Shown here in pieces: positions 40,755-50,326 of a DNA stretch of 64,000 nucleotides (its first letter is position 1; every line of letters starts with the position of its first letter). The translations under genes were made by a program, and so were the position numbers. The stretch covers positions 1 through 64,000 of the forward strand of contig CAYGVT010000159.1 of the NCBI GenBank assembly GCA_964353355.1, written 5' to 3'. The stretch is from CAYGVT01 sp964353355. GTDB lineage: Archaea; Thermoplasmatota; DTKX01; GCA-020343715. The notes beneath the pieces were generated by a model. The model saw only the letters and a program-made list of their open reading frames with translations, made no database searches and was not told the origin of the DNA.

Positions 40755-41936
40755 GTGTACGTCGAGCGCAACATCGTGGAGAGGTTCTCCCGGCTCGAGC
40801 GCGTTCAGCGGATGGTCGCCGTGGTCGGCCCGAGGCAGGCCGGGAAGACCACGTTCCTCCAGCGCCAGATGGAGGGGCGCGATGCCAGCTACGTGCTGTT
40901 CGACAGGCTAGTCGTCAGGGATCTCTTTGAGAAGGACGTGGAGAAGTTCGAGATGGAGTACCTTGCGGGCAGGGAGCTCGCGGTCCTCGACGAGGTACAG
41001 TACTGCAAAGACGCTGGCAGGAAGCTCAAATACCTTGTCGACACTGGCAACAAGCTCTGGCTGACCTCGTCCTCGGAGCGGGTGCTCGCCAAGGAGGTGC
41101 TCGCGCACCTCGTGGGCCGGGTGGTCGTGCTGAGGTTGCTGCCCTTCGACCTCGACGAGTTCCTGAGGGCGAAGGGGCACAAGGTGACGAGCGAGCTCAT
41201 ACTCGAGAAGGCGGTCTGGGAGCACATGCTGTATGGCGGCTACCCGCTGATAGTGCTCTCCGAGGACGCCCGCACGAAGCAGGACCTGCTGAGGAGCCTC
41301 CTCGAGACCATGCTCCTCAAGGACGTCGCGCTCACCTTCGGCATCGAAAAGACCGCGGAGCTCGAGCGCCTGGCGAGGTACGTCGCCCTCTCCGTGGGCA
41401 GCCCCGTGGACTTCCAGGCGATGTGCTCCACCCTCGAGCTCACGTACCCGACGCTCAAGAAGTACCTGGACGCGATGGAGAAGAGCTACTTGACAATCAC
41501 AGTTCTGCCGTTCTACAGGAACAAGCGCAATGAGATCAGCAGACAGCCGAAGATCTACTTCATGGACACGGGGCTCAGGAACGTCTCGGCGGGAAGGTTC
41601 GTCTCGGAGCCGGAGGGCCCGGCGTTCGAGAACTATGTGCTCACCGAGATGCTCAAGCTCGGTCACACTCCCCGATATTGGCGGTCGAGGAGCAACGCCG
41701 AGGTCGATTTCGTCGTCGAGACGGAGGATGGGATCGTGCCTGTCGAGGCGAAGCTGAGGGTGGTACCGGGAAGGGTGACGAGGGGGCTGCGGTCCTTCAT
41801 CACGGCCTTCAAGCCCCAGCAGGCGTTCATGGTCGGCTATCGCACCGACCATGGCAAGCAGAGGATGGACGGCACGACAGTGATGTTCACGGACGTCGCG
41901 GGCCTGCGGGAGGGCATCGGGCCAGGGAAGGGATGA
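40755..41936 (+). CDS. AAA ATPase with DUF4143 C-terminal domain
   Basis: This 393-residue protein combines an AAA-14 type P-loop ATPase (Walker A GPRQAGKTT, Walker B ELAVLDEVQY, sensor TSSS) with a C-terminal DUF4143 domain containing a winged-helix-like middle (about 210-260) and a nuclease-like EVDFVVETEDGIVPVEAK. These ATPases are scattered and often mobile in archaea, and their function is not established. The start is the GTG at 40755. An upstream frame to 40704 would lie before the predicted transcript start. Two palindromes sit at the promoter, so autoregulation is likely. Confidence 0.87.
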   Translation: MYVERNIVERFSRLERVQRMVAVVGPRQAGKTTFLQRQMEGRDASYVLFDRLVVRDLFEKDVEKFEMEYLAGRELAVLDEVQYCKDAGRKLKYLVDTGNKLWLTSSSERVLAKEVLAHLVGRVVVLRLLPFDLDEFLRAKGHKVTSELILEKAVWEHMLYGGYPLIVLSEDARTKQDLLRSLLETMLLKDVALTFGIEKTAELERLARYVALSVGSPVDFQAMCSTLELTYPTLKKYLDAMEKSYLTITVLPFYRNKRNEISRQPKIYFMDTGLRNVSAGRFVSEPEGPAFENYVLTEMLKLGHTPRYWRSRSNAEVDFVVETEDGIVPVEAKLRVVPGRVTRGLRSFITAFKPQQAFMVGYRTDHGKQRMDGTTVMFTDVAGLREGIGPGKG

Positions 41937-41964
41937 CGGGGCACGGCCCCTCATCGCAAGTTAA

Positions 41965-42066
41965 CTACTCCTCGTACTTCCTCCTCAGCTGCTGGTAGGT
42001 CTCCTCAGATATCTCCCCCATCGCCAGCCGCTCCTCCAGCTTCGCGAAGATGGTCGCCTTGTCCAT
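41965..42066 (-). CDS. 33-residue SHOCT-like microprotein
   Basis: This open frame encodes MDKATIFAKLEERLAMGEIS followed by a typical SHOCT ending (EETYQQLRRKYEE), which is one complete SHOCT motif: two short helices with a G-[EK]-[IV]-S-x-E-[ET]-[YF] turn. Stand-alone SHOCT peptides are unusual, since the motif is normally the tail of a larger protein. It begins 16 nt after the alaS stop on the same strand, so it may be co-transcribed. A similar SHOCT end is found on the surface protein at 45020. Confidence 0.5.
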   Translation of the reverse strand: MDKATIFAKLEERLAMGEISEETYQQLRRKYEE

Positions 42067-42082
42067 CACCGGCGCGGCCGTG

Positions 42083-44821
42083 TCATCGGAGCGCCCTCAC
42101 GACCGCATCCCTGGCCGCCGCGACCGCGTCCTGCATCCGCACGCCGTCGCCGCCGCCCTGGGCGAAGTCGGGCCTGCCGCCGCCGCGACCGCCCGCGGCC
42201 CCGAGCCCCTGCCGCAGCACCTCGCGGCAGTCGAGCGCGACCTCGGGGCTGCGCGCGACGACCATGCCGCCCATGGTGGAGGCCAGCACCGCGACCGTCC
42301 CCGGGCGCTCGATGGCCTTGCGCGCCATCGTCACCAGGTCCGCCATCGGGCGGTCGGCGAGCTCGGAGAGGAGCCTCACGCCGGGCGCGACCTCCACGCC
42401 CTCCTCGGCCTTGGCCGCCACCAGGTTGCGGTGGAGGTCGTCCACCTGCTTGCGCAGGCCCTTCCACTCCTCGAAGAACCTCTCCGCGGCCTTTGGGAGC
42501 TGGTCTTGGCGCACGCCGAGCGTCTCGGACGCGGACGCGAGCAGCGCGCGCTCCTCCTGGCCGAGCCTGACCGCGGCCAGGCCCGCCGAGAACTCGAGCC
42601 TCACGACGCCGTCGGCGATGCGCTCCGCGCGCCGCATGCGGATGGAGCCGATCTGCGACGTGTTGGACACGTGCGTGCCCGCGCACGCCTCGACGTCCAC
42701 GTCCGCGATGCGCACCACGCGGATGCTCGCGCCGTCCGGCACGCCGCCCTGGTAGAGGCGCACGCCGTACCGCCTCTCGGCGTCGTCGCGGTCGACGAAG
42801 GACCGGTCGACCGGTATGGCCCTCAGCAGGAGCTCGTTGGCGCGCATCTCGATGGCCGCGAGCTGCTCGGGCGTGACCCTGTCGAAGTGCGACACGTCCA
42901 CGCGGGCCATGTCCGCGCCCTTCTGCGCGCCTGCCTGCCACACGTGGTCGCCCAGCACCTGGCGCGCGGCCGCGAGCACGAGGTGCGTCGCGGTGTGGTG
43001 GCGCGTGTGCGCGTCGCGGCGGTCGCGGTCGATGATGCCCTTCACGAGCTCGCCCACCAGGAAGGAGGATTCGCCCTCGAGGTGGTGCACGATGACCCCC
43101 GCGCGCTTCTCCACCCACCGCACGCGCTCGGTCCTCTGGTCCAGGCGGAGGGTGCCCGTGTCGTTGGGCTGGCCGCCGCCCTCCGGGTAGAAGAGCGTCT
43201 GGTCGAGCACGACGCGGCCGGGGGCCGACCACAGGACAGCGGCCTCGAACTCGCTCGCCTCGGGGGACTCGTAGTAGAGCGCCCGCGTCGGCGGCAGGCC
43301 CTCCGCCAGGGGGGCCTCGGCCTCGGCCGCCCGGGCCTCCTCCGGGGAGGCCCTCACGTGCCTCTCGGCCACGAGCGTCGCGAAGGCGTCCGGGATGTCG
43401 ACCTTGACGCCGCGCTCCTCCGCGATGGACCTGACCATCTGGGGCGGGAGCCCGTGCGAGTCGTAGAAGTCCATCAGGGCCTCGAGCGGGAGCTCCTTGG
43501 CCTTGCGCCCCTCAAGGAAGGACTGGACGAGGCGCGCGCCCTTGGCCAGCGTCTGGCGGTAGCGGTCCTCCTCCAGGTCAAGTATCTGGGCGATGTAATC
43601 CGCGTGCGAGTCGACCTCGAACAGCCCCCTCAGGTAGGGGTAGTGGAGCGCGACGATGTCGCGCAGCCTCAACGGGCACTCGAGCTCCTCGATGAGCCGC
43701 AGCCCCCGGCGCACGAGCAGCCGCGCGAGGTAGCCCGCCTTGACGTTGGAGGGGACGACGCCGTCCGCGAGCATCATCGGGAGGGTGCGCGCGTGGTCCG
43801 CGAGCGCGTAGAGCCGCTCGTGGGGCAGCACGAGCCTCCCAAGCTCCTGGGCGTCGACGTCCACGCCCCTGAGGCTGAGCCGGCGCGCGACCTCCTCGCG
43901 GAGCGATTGCATCTCCGACTTCGTCTCCATGCCCATGACGCCCGCGACGCGGGTGTGCTCGGCGATGATGCGCCGCGTGCGGTCGTCCGCGCCGCCGAGC
44001 TCGAGGCCGCACGCGCGGCGCAGCTCCTCTATGACGGTGCCGTAGGTGGCCTCGTAGACGGTGGGCGTGCCCTGGGACGCCCAGGCGAGGCGCTCCAGGC
44101 CGTAGCCCGTGTCGACGATGTACAGGTCCATCGGGCTGTAGCGCTCGCCGTTGAACTCGTGCTCGCCCTTGGGGTCCGCGACGTATGCCATGAACACGAG
44201 CGTCGCCAGCTCCAGGCCGCCCGCCATGACCTCGAGCGCGGGCCCGGCGTTGCCGCCGCCCGACCACGGGTTCTCCTTGAAGGTGATGGCCTTGCGGTCG
44301 ATGCCCAGGGTACTTGTGAAGAAGTCGTAGCAGTAGGCGACGGTGTCCTCGGTCCAGTAGACCTCGGCGCCCTTGCGGTTGAAGGCGTGGTGCCCCATCA
44401 TCTCGAAGCTCGTCAGGTGGCGGCCCGACCTGCCGACCGAGTCGATGTCGTTGAACCGGATGCAGGGCTGGGAGATGACGAGGGGGTTCGCGGGCGGCGG
44501 GACCTTGCCCGAGGTCACGTGGGGCTGGAAGCACGCGATGGAGGCGATGGCGAAGTAGATGTCCGTGCGCCACCGCGCGACGACCGGGTAGCGATGGAGC
44601 CGCGTGTGGCCGTGGCGCTCGAAGTAGCCCAGGAACGCCTCGCGCATCTGCTCTATCGTGTAGGGCTTGGGGATGGGCGGGCGGTCTATGAGGCTGTACT
44701 CCTCGCAGGGGTTGTCGCCGCAGGTGGGCGCGTCGGAGTTGGTCCAGTAGTTGGAGCCGCAGGACGGGCACGTCCTCCGGACGAAGCCGTGCTCCTCGAA
44801 GATGCCCAGCTTGAACTCCAC
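42083..44821 (-). CDS. alaS: Alanyl-tRNA synthetase, archaeal type
   Basis: This 912-residue synthetase charges tRNA-Ala. The archaeal N terminus has a Cys motif (CPSCGSNYW with further Cys). It continues with the class II catalytic core (ARWRTDIYF, HLTSFEMMG, GYGLERL), a long helical tRNA-recognition region, an editing domain (HTATH and CAGTHV zinc-site residues) and the C-terminal oligomerisation/C-Ala region ending in Gly-rich GGRGGGRPDF. The frame stays open to an ATG at 44878, but a TATA box at 44851-44863 would lie inside it. The GTG at 44821 aligns with the usual archaeal start a few residues before FEEHGF, so it is preferred. Confidence 0.93.
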   Translation of the reverse strand: MEFKLGIFEEHGFVRRTCPSCGSNYWTNSDAPTCGDNPCEEYSLIDRPPIPKPYTIEQMREAFLGYFERHGHTRLHRYPVVARWRTDIYFAIASIACFQPHVTSGKVPPPANPLVISQPCIRFNDIDSVGRSGRHLTSFEMMGHHAFNRKGAEVYWTEDTVAYCYDFFTSTLGIDRKAITFKENPWSGGGNAGPALEVMAGGLELATLVFMAYVADPKGEHEFNGERYSPMDLYIVDTGYGLERLAWASQGTPTVYEATYGTVIEELRRACGLELGGADDRTRRIIAEHTRVAGVMGMETKSEMQSLREEVARRLSLRGVDVDAQELGRLVLPHERLYALADHARTLPMMLADGVVPSNVKAGYLARLLVRRGLRLIEELECPLRLRDIVALHYPYLRGLFEVDSHADYIAQILDLEEDRYRQTLAKGARLVQSFLEGRKAKELPLEALMDFYDSHGLPPQMVRSIAEERGVKVDIPDAFATLVAERHVRASPEEARAAEAEAPLAEGLPPTRALYYESPEASEFEAAVLWSAPGRVVLDQTLFYPEGGGQPNDTGTLRLDQRTERVRWVEKRAGVIVHHLEGESSFLVGELVKGIIDRDRRDAHTRHHTATHLVLAAARQVLGDHVWQAGAQKGADMARVDVSHFDRVTPEQLAAIEMRANELLLRAIPVDRSFVDRDDAERRYGVRLYQGGVPDGASIRVVRIADVDVEACAGTHVSNTSQIGSIRMRRAERIADGVVRLEFSAGLAAVRLGQEERALLASASETLGVRQDQLPKAAERFFEEWKGLRKQVDDLHRNLVAAKAEEGVEVAPGVRLLSELADRPMADLVTMARKAIERPGTVAVLASTMGGMVVARSPEVALDCREVLRQGLGAAGGRGGGRPDFAQGGGDGVRMQDAVAAARDAVVRALR

Positions 44822-44850
44822 GCTGACACCGGCGCGGGGATTGGCGTCTG

Positions 44851-44863
44851 GGTAAAAAAGCTT
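44851..44863 (-). promoter_or_regulatory. TATA box of alaS
   Basis: AAGCTTTTTTACC on the minus strand is centred about 37 nt before the GTG at 44821. It argues against the upstream ATG at 44878. Confidence 0.6.
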
Positions 44864-45019
44864 CCGCCAGCCGGGCATCGGGGATTCGGGGGACCGGCGG
44901 CCATCATGCCCTGATGCCGGTCATGTGAAGGGGCGGGGGCAGGGTCGCCCTAGCGACCAGGCTCGCCACCCAGTGCAGGGAGGGCACGGCTCCCGCGTGG
45001 TCTGGGATGCCGAGCGACC

Positions 45020-47530
45020 CTATGGCTCCCGCTCGTACTTCCCCTTGAGGTCGAGGTAGGTCTCCTGCGAGACCTTGCCAGAGGCCAGGAGGCCCTCCAG
45101 CCGCTCCAGCTTCTCCTCGCGGGACCTGAGGACCGGCGCCGCCACGGCCGCGCCGGCCGGCGCCGGTGGCTCCCGCCACTCCTTCATGAAGGTGTCCGGG
45201 TCGGTCCGGTCGGCGCGGTACCACGCGCCCTTGATCTTGACCAGGGGGCTCCCCGATGGGGTCGTCCGCCTCTCCCCGCCCATGATGGCGGTGGCAAGCT
45301 CCACGATATCGATCCCCACCAGCGCGGGCGGCAGGCCCTGGGGCAGGTTCATGAGCGCCCTCCTCTGCTCGCGCAGCTCGCGCGTGCGCTCCCGCTCCGC
45401 CTGCTCCTCCTCGGTGGCGACGGCGGGGGCGACGGGGGCCTCCGGTGCGGGGCCGACCGCCCCGACCGTCGCCGCGACGCCCTCGGCCCTCCTCTCCGCC
45501 TCCAGCCTGTCCCCCGCTGAGCTCGCATCCGAACTACTCCTCGTGAGGTCGCCCTCCATGACGAGCGGACCTTGCGCCCTAGGGGTCTCGAGCGGCGGTG
45601 GGGGCGGGGGCGGCGCCCTCAGCTCCTCCTCTCTGCGCCTCCTGCTCGCACGCATGGCGAGGAACACGACCGCGCCGACCGCGACGAGCGCGACCGCGAT
45701 GGCGACGGCCGCGATGACGGTCGAGCCTCCGAATGCCGACGGCTCCTCCTCCTCCGGGGGCACGTACTCCCTCACCACCGTCAGCTCCAGCCACGCCGCG
45801 CGGGTGTACTCGCCGTCGGTCACGCTCACCGTGATGTTGTGCGTCCCGAGGGGGAGGTCCGCCGTCGTGAACCGGAACGGCCCGGCCGACGTGGTCGCGT
45901 TCAGCGTGCCCGAGAGCTGCGACGACCATGCGACCGTCAGGAGCTGCCCCAGCGCCGTGTCTGGGTCGGCGACCTCGACCTCGAAGGTCACGCTCGCGCC
46001 CCTCACGACCGACGTGTGGTTGGCGGGTGAGCGGACCACCGGCCATCCGGGCGGGTCGTTCACGTTCCTGACCACGACGGACAGAGTGGCCGTGGAGGCC
46101 GCGCCGCCATCGTCGGTCGCCGTGACGGTCGCCGGGTAGGTGCCGAGCTTGCCCCTCGCGGCCACCACGTGGAGCGTGCCGTTCGGCAGGGCCGTGATGC
46201 CGCCGTAATCGGAGCTCACGGTGATCTGGGCCTCGGTGCCGTCCTCGTCCTCCAAGCGCACCGCCAGCCAGGCCTCGTCGCCCTCCACCATCGTGATGGT
46301 GAAGGGCATGGACAGCTCCCCGATGCCGGCGATGGTGGGCGGGTCGTTGACCGCGGTCAGGTTCACCACGAAGGACCCCGCCGCGCTGCCCGTGCCGTCC
46401 GAGACGGTGAAGCCCACGACGTACCTGTCGACCCACGAGCGGACGAGGAGCCGCAGCACGCTGCCGTTGATGCCGACGCAGGCAGGGTCGTCGCACGCGA
46501 GCACGAGGTCGCCCGGGGGCGTGTCCTCGTCGAGGATGTAGTCGTGGAGGTCCACCTCGTCGGGCCTGTCCTCGGTCAGGTTGACCGGCGGGATGGGATG
46601 GACGACGGGCGGGTCGTCGACGGGAGTGACCGTGAAGTTGACGTCCGCGGGCGCCTCCAGCCGGCCGTCGTTAAGGACGAGGCGGACGGTGGGGGCGAGG
46701 ATGTCCTTTCGGAACAGGAACGTCACGGTCCGGCCCACGACCCCCGTCACGTAGGGCGATTCGTGCGTTATCGACAGTTCCTCCGGGGACAGGTCCCTGG
46801 CCCTCACGTAGGGCGTGAAGTCGAAGGGCACGGGGATGTCCTCGACGGCCGTGATGGTCGGGAGCTCCAGCCAGGTCGGTGGCCGCGCCTCCGGCTCGTC
46901 CTCGTAGTAGACCTTGAAGTCGTCGTAGAAGACCTCGCCGTAGTACGCCAGCCAGTAGGTGTCCCCGAGGCGCATGCCCTCGATGCCCAGGTCGCGGCCG
47001 AACGACAGGCCCGCGGCGCCGTCTATCCATATGGTGTTCGTCTGGTTGGAGGCGTTGTAGAGCACCTTGACGTGGTACCAGGTGCTGGGGTAGGCGACGA
47101 GGACGTCCTGCGCCGCCAGCGCCCCCTCCTTGACCTGGACGTGGCCGTTGTCGAGGATGACGTACATCTCGGGGTCCCTGAACAGCTCGAACCCGTGGTT
47201 GGGGCCGATGTAGTTGAAGTCGAACTCGACGACGTAGCCCGAGGAGGTGTTGACCAGGAGGTCCAGCTCGGCCATCGCCGAATCGTAGCCCTGGAGGGAC
47301 CTGACATGCATCGAGCACGGGGACGACACGTAGTGTGCCCTGTCGACCGCGATGCTGCCGTCGCCGGAGTCGGTGACGGTCCAGCCGTCGAGGTTCCCGT
47401 CGTCGAAGCCGTCGACGAAGGGCAGGCGTGCTGAGGCACCGGCCTCCATCGAGCACGATAGCAGCAGTACGAGCAGGGCCGCGCCCAGCAGCATCAGTGC
47501 GATGCGGACGCATGGTCTTCGTGCGGTCAT
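45020..47530 (-). CDS. LamG/Ig-domain membrane protein with cytoplasmic SHOCT tail
   Basis: This 836-residue protein has a signal peptide (about 8-32), an N-terminal concanavalin-like lectin domain (about 36-215; DGFDDGNLDGWTV, WYHVKVLYN, FYDDFKVYY), four cadherin/He-PIG-like domains (linkers VDDPP, AVNDPP, NVNDPP), and a membrane helix (about 600-625). A cytoplasmic part of about 210 residues follows, with a Pro run, Glu/Arg-rich helix and a WYRADRTDPDTFMKEW segment, ending in a SHOCT motif (ERLEGLLASGKVSQETYLDL). The combination suggests an adhesin whose tail interacts with cytoplasmic partners. It lies next to a membrane-tethered regulator gene. Confidence 0.82.
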   Translation of the reverse strand: MTARRPCVRIALMLLGAALLVLLLSCSMEAGASARLPFVDGFDDGNLDGWTVTDSGDGSIAVDRAHYVSSPCSMHVRSLQGYDSAMAELDLLVNTSSGYVVEFDFNYIGPNHGFELFRDPEMYVILDNGHVQVKEGALAAQDVLVAYPSTWYHVKVLYNASNQTNTIWIDGAAGLSFGRDLGIEGMRLGDTYWLAYYGEVFYDDFKVYYEDEPEARPPTWLELPTITAVEDIPVPFDFTPYVRARDLSPEELSITHESPYVTGVVGRTVTFLFRKDILAPTVRLVLNDGRLEAPADVNFTVTPVDDPPVVHPIPPVNLTEDRPDEVDLHDYILDEDTPPGDLVLACDDPACVGINGSVLRLLVRSWVDRYVVGFTVSDGTGSAAGSFVVNLTAVNDPPTIAGIGELSMPFTITMVEGDEAWLAVRLEDEDGTEAQITVSSDYGGITALPNGTLHVVAARGKLGTYPATVTATDDGGAASTATLSVVVRNVNDPPGWPVVRSPANHTSVVRGASVTFEVEVADPDTALGQLLTVAWSSQLSGTLNATTSAGPFRFTTADLPLGTHNITVSVTDGEYTRAAWLELTVVREYVPPEEEEPSAFGGSTVIAAVAIAVALVAVGAVVFLAMRASRRRREEELRAPPPPPPPLETPRAQGPLVMEGDLTRSSSDASSAGDRLEAERRAEGVAATVGAVGPAPEAPVAPAVATEEEQAERERTRELREQRRALMNLPQGLPPALVGIDIVELATAIMGGERRTTPSGSPLVKIKGAWYRADRTDPDTFMKEWREPPAPAGAAVAAPVLRSREEKLERLEGLLASGKVSQETYLDLKGKYEREP

Positions 47531-47687
47531 CTAGAACCCCCATCGATGCGGATCTCTTGTCCGGGTGGCGTTATCAAGATGCCAGTAGAAAAAATCTCCG
47601 TGGCGGGCTGTGCGCGGGGGCGGTCGGTAGGGTCTCGGAGGGCCAGGGGTGCATCCACGCTGCCGGTGAGCCGTGCGCGCTTCGGTC

Positions 47688-50219
47688 TCACTCCCCGTTC
47701 GCGAAGCACAGCACCAGCCGCCCCGAGCGTCTGCGCTCGATGACGCCGACCTTGGTCATGATGTTGACGTGGTAGCTGACCGTGGACGGCGAGAGGTTGA
47801 CCATCTTGGCGAGCTTGCGCTGCGAGATGCCGGGGTACTCCATGACGATGGTGTAGATGATGCGCTGGACGTGGTTGAGCTTGAGGTCCTGTATCTCGCG
47901 CGGGATGCGCATCTCCGCCGGGTAGAACCGCCTGTTCGCCCCGTCCTTGACGGACCTGATGAGGCCCTGGGCCTCGAGCACGCGCGAGTGGTAGACGAAC
48001 TGCCCGTTGCTGAGGCGCAGCGCGCGCTTGATGGACGCGTAGGTCTCCCCGGGGTTGGCCTTCACGTAGCCGAGGATCTGGCCGCGGACGAACTGGTCCG
48101 TGACCTGGTCGGGCCGCAGCCGCGTGTAGAGCGGCATGAGCAGCAGCGCGAGCAGCGCCCACTTGCCCGCCTCCGTGCCGAGGATGGCCAGGAGGCCCAC
48201 GCCGAGGCCCACGACGGTGCCGAGCAGAAGCGGGAGCGCGAGCGCGCCCCACGGGGACGCGGCGGCCGCCTCCGAGACCCTGGTCGTGGCGAGCACCTCG
48301 CCGCCCGACAGGTCGGGGACGGAGCCGGGCACGCGGAGCTGCGCCACCAGCTGGTGCTCGCCGGCATCGGCGGACGAGTACATGAAGACGAAGTTCCGCT
48401 CCTCGCGCGCGGTGAGGTTCTCGATGGGGATGGTCCGGTAGAGGCTGGCCCTCTCACCGAGGACGTCGTAGATGAGCACCTCGGCGTAGGGGATGTCGGT
48501 GTCGCAGGTGCTCACGACCGTGCCCGCGAACTCGACGCCCTCCTCCTCCTCGATGACGATGCTTTCCCTCGTCGTGGTCCCGCCGGAGTAGAACGAGTCC
48601 TCGGACGGCACCATCCTGAGGGCTCCGTCGAGCCGCGCGCTCAGGTGGTAGACGACGACGGTGAGCTCGGTGGAGGCGGAGACCCCCTCGGGGTCGGTGG
48701 CGGTCACCGTTACGGTGTAGTTGCCCTGTGCCGTGCCGGCGCCGACCGTGATGTCCACGCCCACGACCCACGACCTGCCGGTCCACAGGAACACCGCGTC
48801 CTTCGTGAAGGACACGTCCTCGACAGGGTCCTTGTAGGCCGACGAGAGGCGCACCTCCCGGTAGCGGCCGAGGTTGCCCATGTCGACGACCTCGACGTAG
48901 CCCGTGCCCTTCGCGTCCGCGTAGGGGTTGATGGGCACCAGCTGCGGGGGTTGGGCGTCGGTCTGCCATCCAACATCCTGACGGACGTCGCGGTAGTTCT
49001 GGACGGAGCTAGCATAGAACATGCTGAGGGACATCACAACGGTGTCTGTATCCTCGTAGTTCCAAGTCGCGTTCATGTCGACCGGCGCGAACGCGAGCGC
49101 CCTGACCTCGCCCACCAGGAGGCGCACTACGAGCTCCAGTCGGACGCTCTCGAGGTCCGTCGTGATGACGAGTGGTACCTCGTGCTCGCCCGCGAGCGGC
49201 GCTTCCTTGCCCGCCGGCACCCTGAACTTGACCCTGAGCGTGGCATTCTCCCTGGCGTCCACCGCGAGCGGGAGGGAGCTCGGGACGACCTGCCACCCGT
49301 GCTCGCTGGTGCCGCCGGTATCGAGCGCGACCGAGATGACCCTGAGGTTCACGTTGCCGGTGTTCGCGAGCTTGATGTCGACCCAGGCCGAGCTGCCGGG
49401 CTCAATGGTCTGGAGGGGGGGAGCGGAGTCGAGGGAGAGCCTCGACAGCTCGGCCACGTCCACGACCGCCTCGATGAGGGCGGGCGCGAACCTTGGGTCT
49501 GGAGAGCTGAGCTGGAGCGTCACGGTGCTGGCGCCGGGCGGGGAGCCGTCGGGCACCTGAATGAGGAGCTGCGTCGCCGAGCGCTCATCGCTCTTTATGG
49601 CGAGCATGGGCTGGCCCACGAACACCAGCCAGCCGCCGGGGGAGGACTTGACCGACACGCGGGCCGTCTCGGCCTGGGGCGCGTCGTGCTGCACCCATAT
49701 CACGCCGAGCACGCGGGACCCTGGGAGGACGGCCGCGGTGGGGAGGCCGTCGAGGGTCGCGGTGAAGGCGTAGGGGGTGACCTCCACGGCGACCCAGAGC
49801 GTCGCGAGCGCGCTCAAGTCGGCGCCGCGGTCCAGGCCGACCTCGAGCCTGTAGACGCCCGCGGGGGTGGCATCGCCGACGTCAAGCTCGAGGTCCCACC
49901 GGGCGTCCTGCTGGGGTATCTGGAAGCCCTTGGCGGTCGCGACGCCGCCGGGCACGCCCTGCGACCAGCCCATGGGGAGGTCGCGTGCGCCCAGGTAGAG
50001 CGGCTCGTCCTCCTGCAGGCCGCCGCTGCGCACGGCGAGCTCGAACGATGCGGTCTCGCCCGCTGCCGTGACCGTCGGGGACAGCCCATCGGTCAGGGCG
50101 AGCTCGCCCCATGCGCCCCCGTCGGCGGAGGAGGTACGGGCGGCGAGGGCGAGCACCAGAAGGGCTAGGGCTGGAAGGGCGACGGCGGCCGCGATGCGGA
50201 CGGTCGGGCCAGACCGCAA
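47688..50219 (-). CDS. Membrane-tethered transcription regulator with tandem winged helices
   Basis: This 843-residue protein has a signal peptide (about 8-30), an ectodomain of about 620 residues made of Ig-like/NEW3-type beta sandwiches (for example STVTLQLSSPD, GSSAWVDIKLANTGNVNLRV), one or two membrane helices (about 660-695), and a cytoplasmic part with two winged-helix DNA-binding domains. The first is around GYVKANPGETYASIKRALRL with VYHSRVLEAQGLI. The second is around MEYPGISQRKLAKMVNLS with STVSYHVNIMTKVGVI. It should sense an external or envelope cue and regulate DNA directly without a kinase. The start is a TTG with GGGGAG 8 nt upstream, and the TATA box is at 50259. Confidence 0.85.
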   Translation of the reverse strand: MRSGPTVRIAAAVALPALALLVLALAARTSSADGGAWGELALTDGLSPTVTAAGETASFELAVRSGGLQEDEPLYLGARDLPMGWSQGVPGGVATAKGFQIPQQDARWDLELDVGDATPAGVYRLEVGLDRGADLSALATLWVAVEVTPYAFTATLDGLPTAAVLPGSRVLGVIWVQHDAPQAETARVSVKSSPGGWLVFVGQPMLAIKSDERSATQLLIQVPDGSPPGASTVTLQLSSPDPRFAPALIEAVVDVAELSRLSLDSAPPLQTIEPGSSAWVDIKLANTGNVNLRVISVALDTGGTSEHGWQVVPSSLPLAVDARENATLRVKFRVPAGKEAPLAGEHEVPLVITTDLESVRLELVVRLLVGEVRALAFAPVDMNATWNYEDTDTVVMSLSMFYASSVQNYRDVRQDVGWQTDAQPPQLVPINPYADAKGTGYVEVVDMGNLGRYREVRLSSAYKDPVEDVSFTKDAVFLWTGRSWVVGVDITVGAGTAQGNYTVTVTATDPEGVSASTELTVVVYHLSARLDGALRMVPSEDSFYSGGTTTRESIVIEEEEGVEFAGTVVSTCDTDIPYAEVLIYDVLGERASLYRTIPIENLTAREERNFVFMYSSADAGEHQLVAQLRVPGSVPDLSGGEVLATTRVSEAAAASPWGALALPLLLGTVVGLGVGLLAILGTEAGKWALLALLLMPLYTRLRPDQVTDQFVRGQILGYVKANPGETYASIKRALRLSNGQFVYHSRVLEAQGLIRSVKDGANRRFYPAEMRIPREIQDLKLNHVQRIIYTIVMEYPGISQRKLAKMVNLSPSTVSYHVNIMTKVGVIERRRSGRLVLCFANGE

Positions 50220-50258
50220 TTGCTCAGCTCCCCAGCTGCCATTGCTCTGGTCATCCGG

Positions 50259-50267
50259 CTATTTAAG
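50259..50267 (-). promoter_or_regulatory. TATA box of the membrane-tethered regulator
   Basis: CTTAAATAG on the minus strand is centred 44 nt before the TTG at 50219, giving a leader of about 19 nt that contains the GGGGAG ribosome site. Confidence 0.65.
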
Positions 50268-50326
50268 GTGTATGGTATCCGCTCGAACTCTGGGAACGTG
50301 CCTGGCGGCGTACGGGCCAGGGCGCG

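Noticed and set aside
42050..44914. Very long plus-strand open frame antisense to alaS
   Set aside because: It is a GC-rich shadow. Its translation is Arg/Val/Leu/Gly/His low-complexity and it lies entirely opposite a strongly conserved gene.
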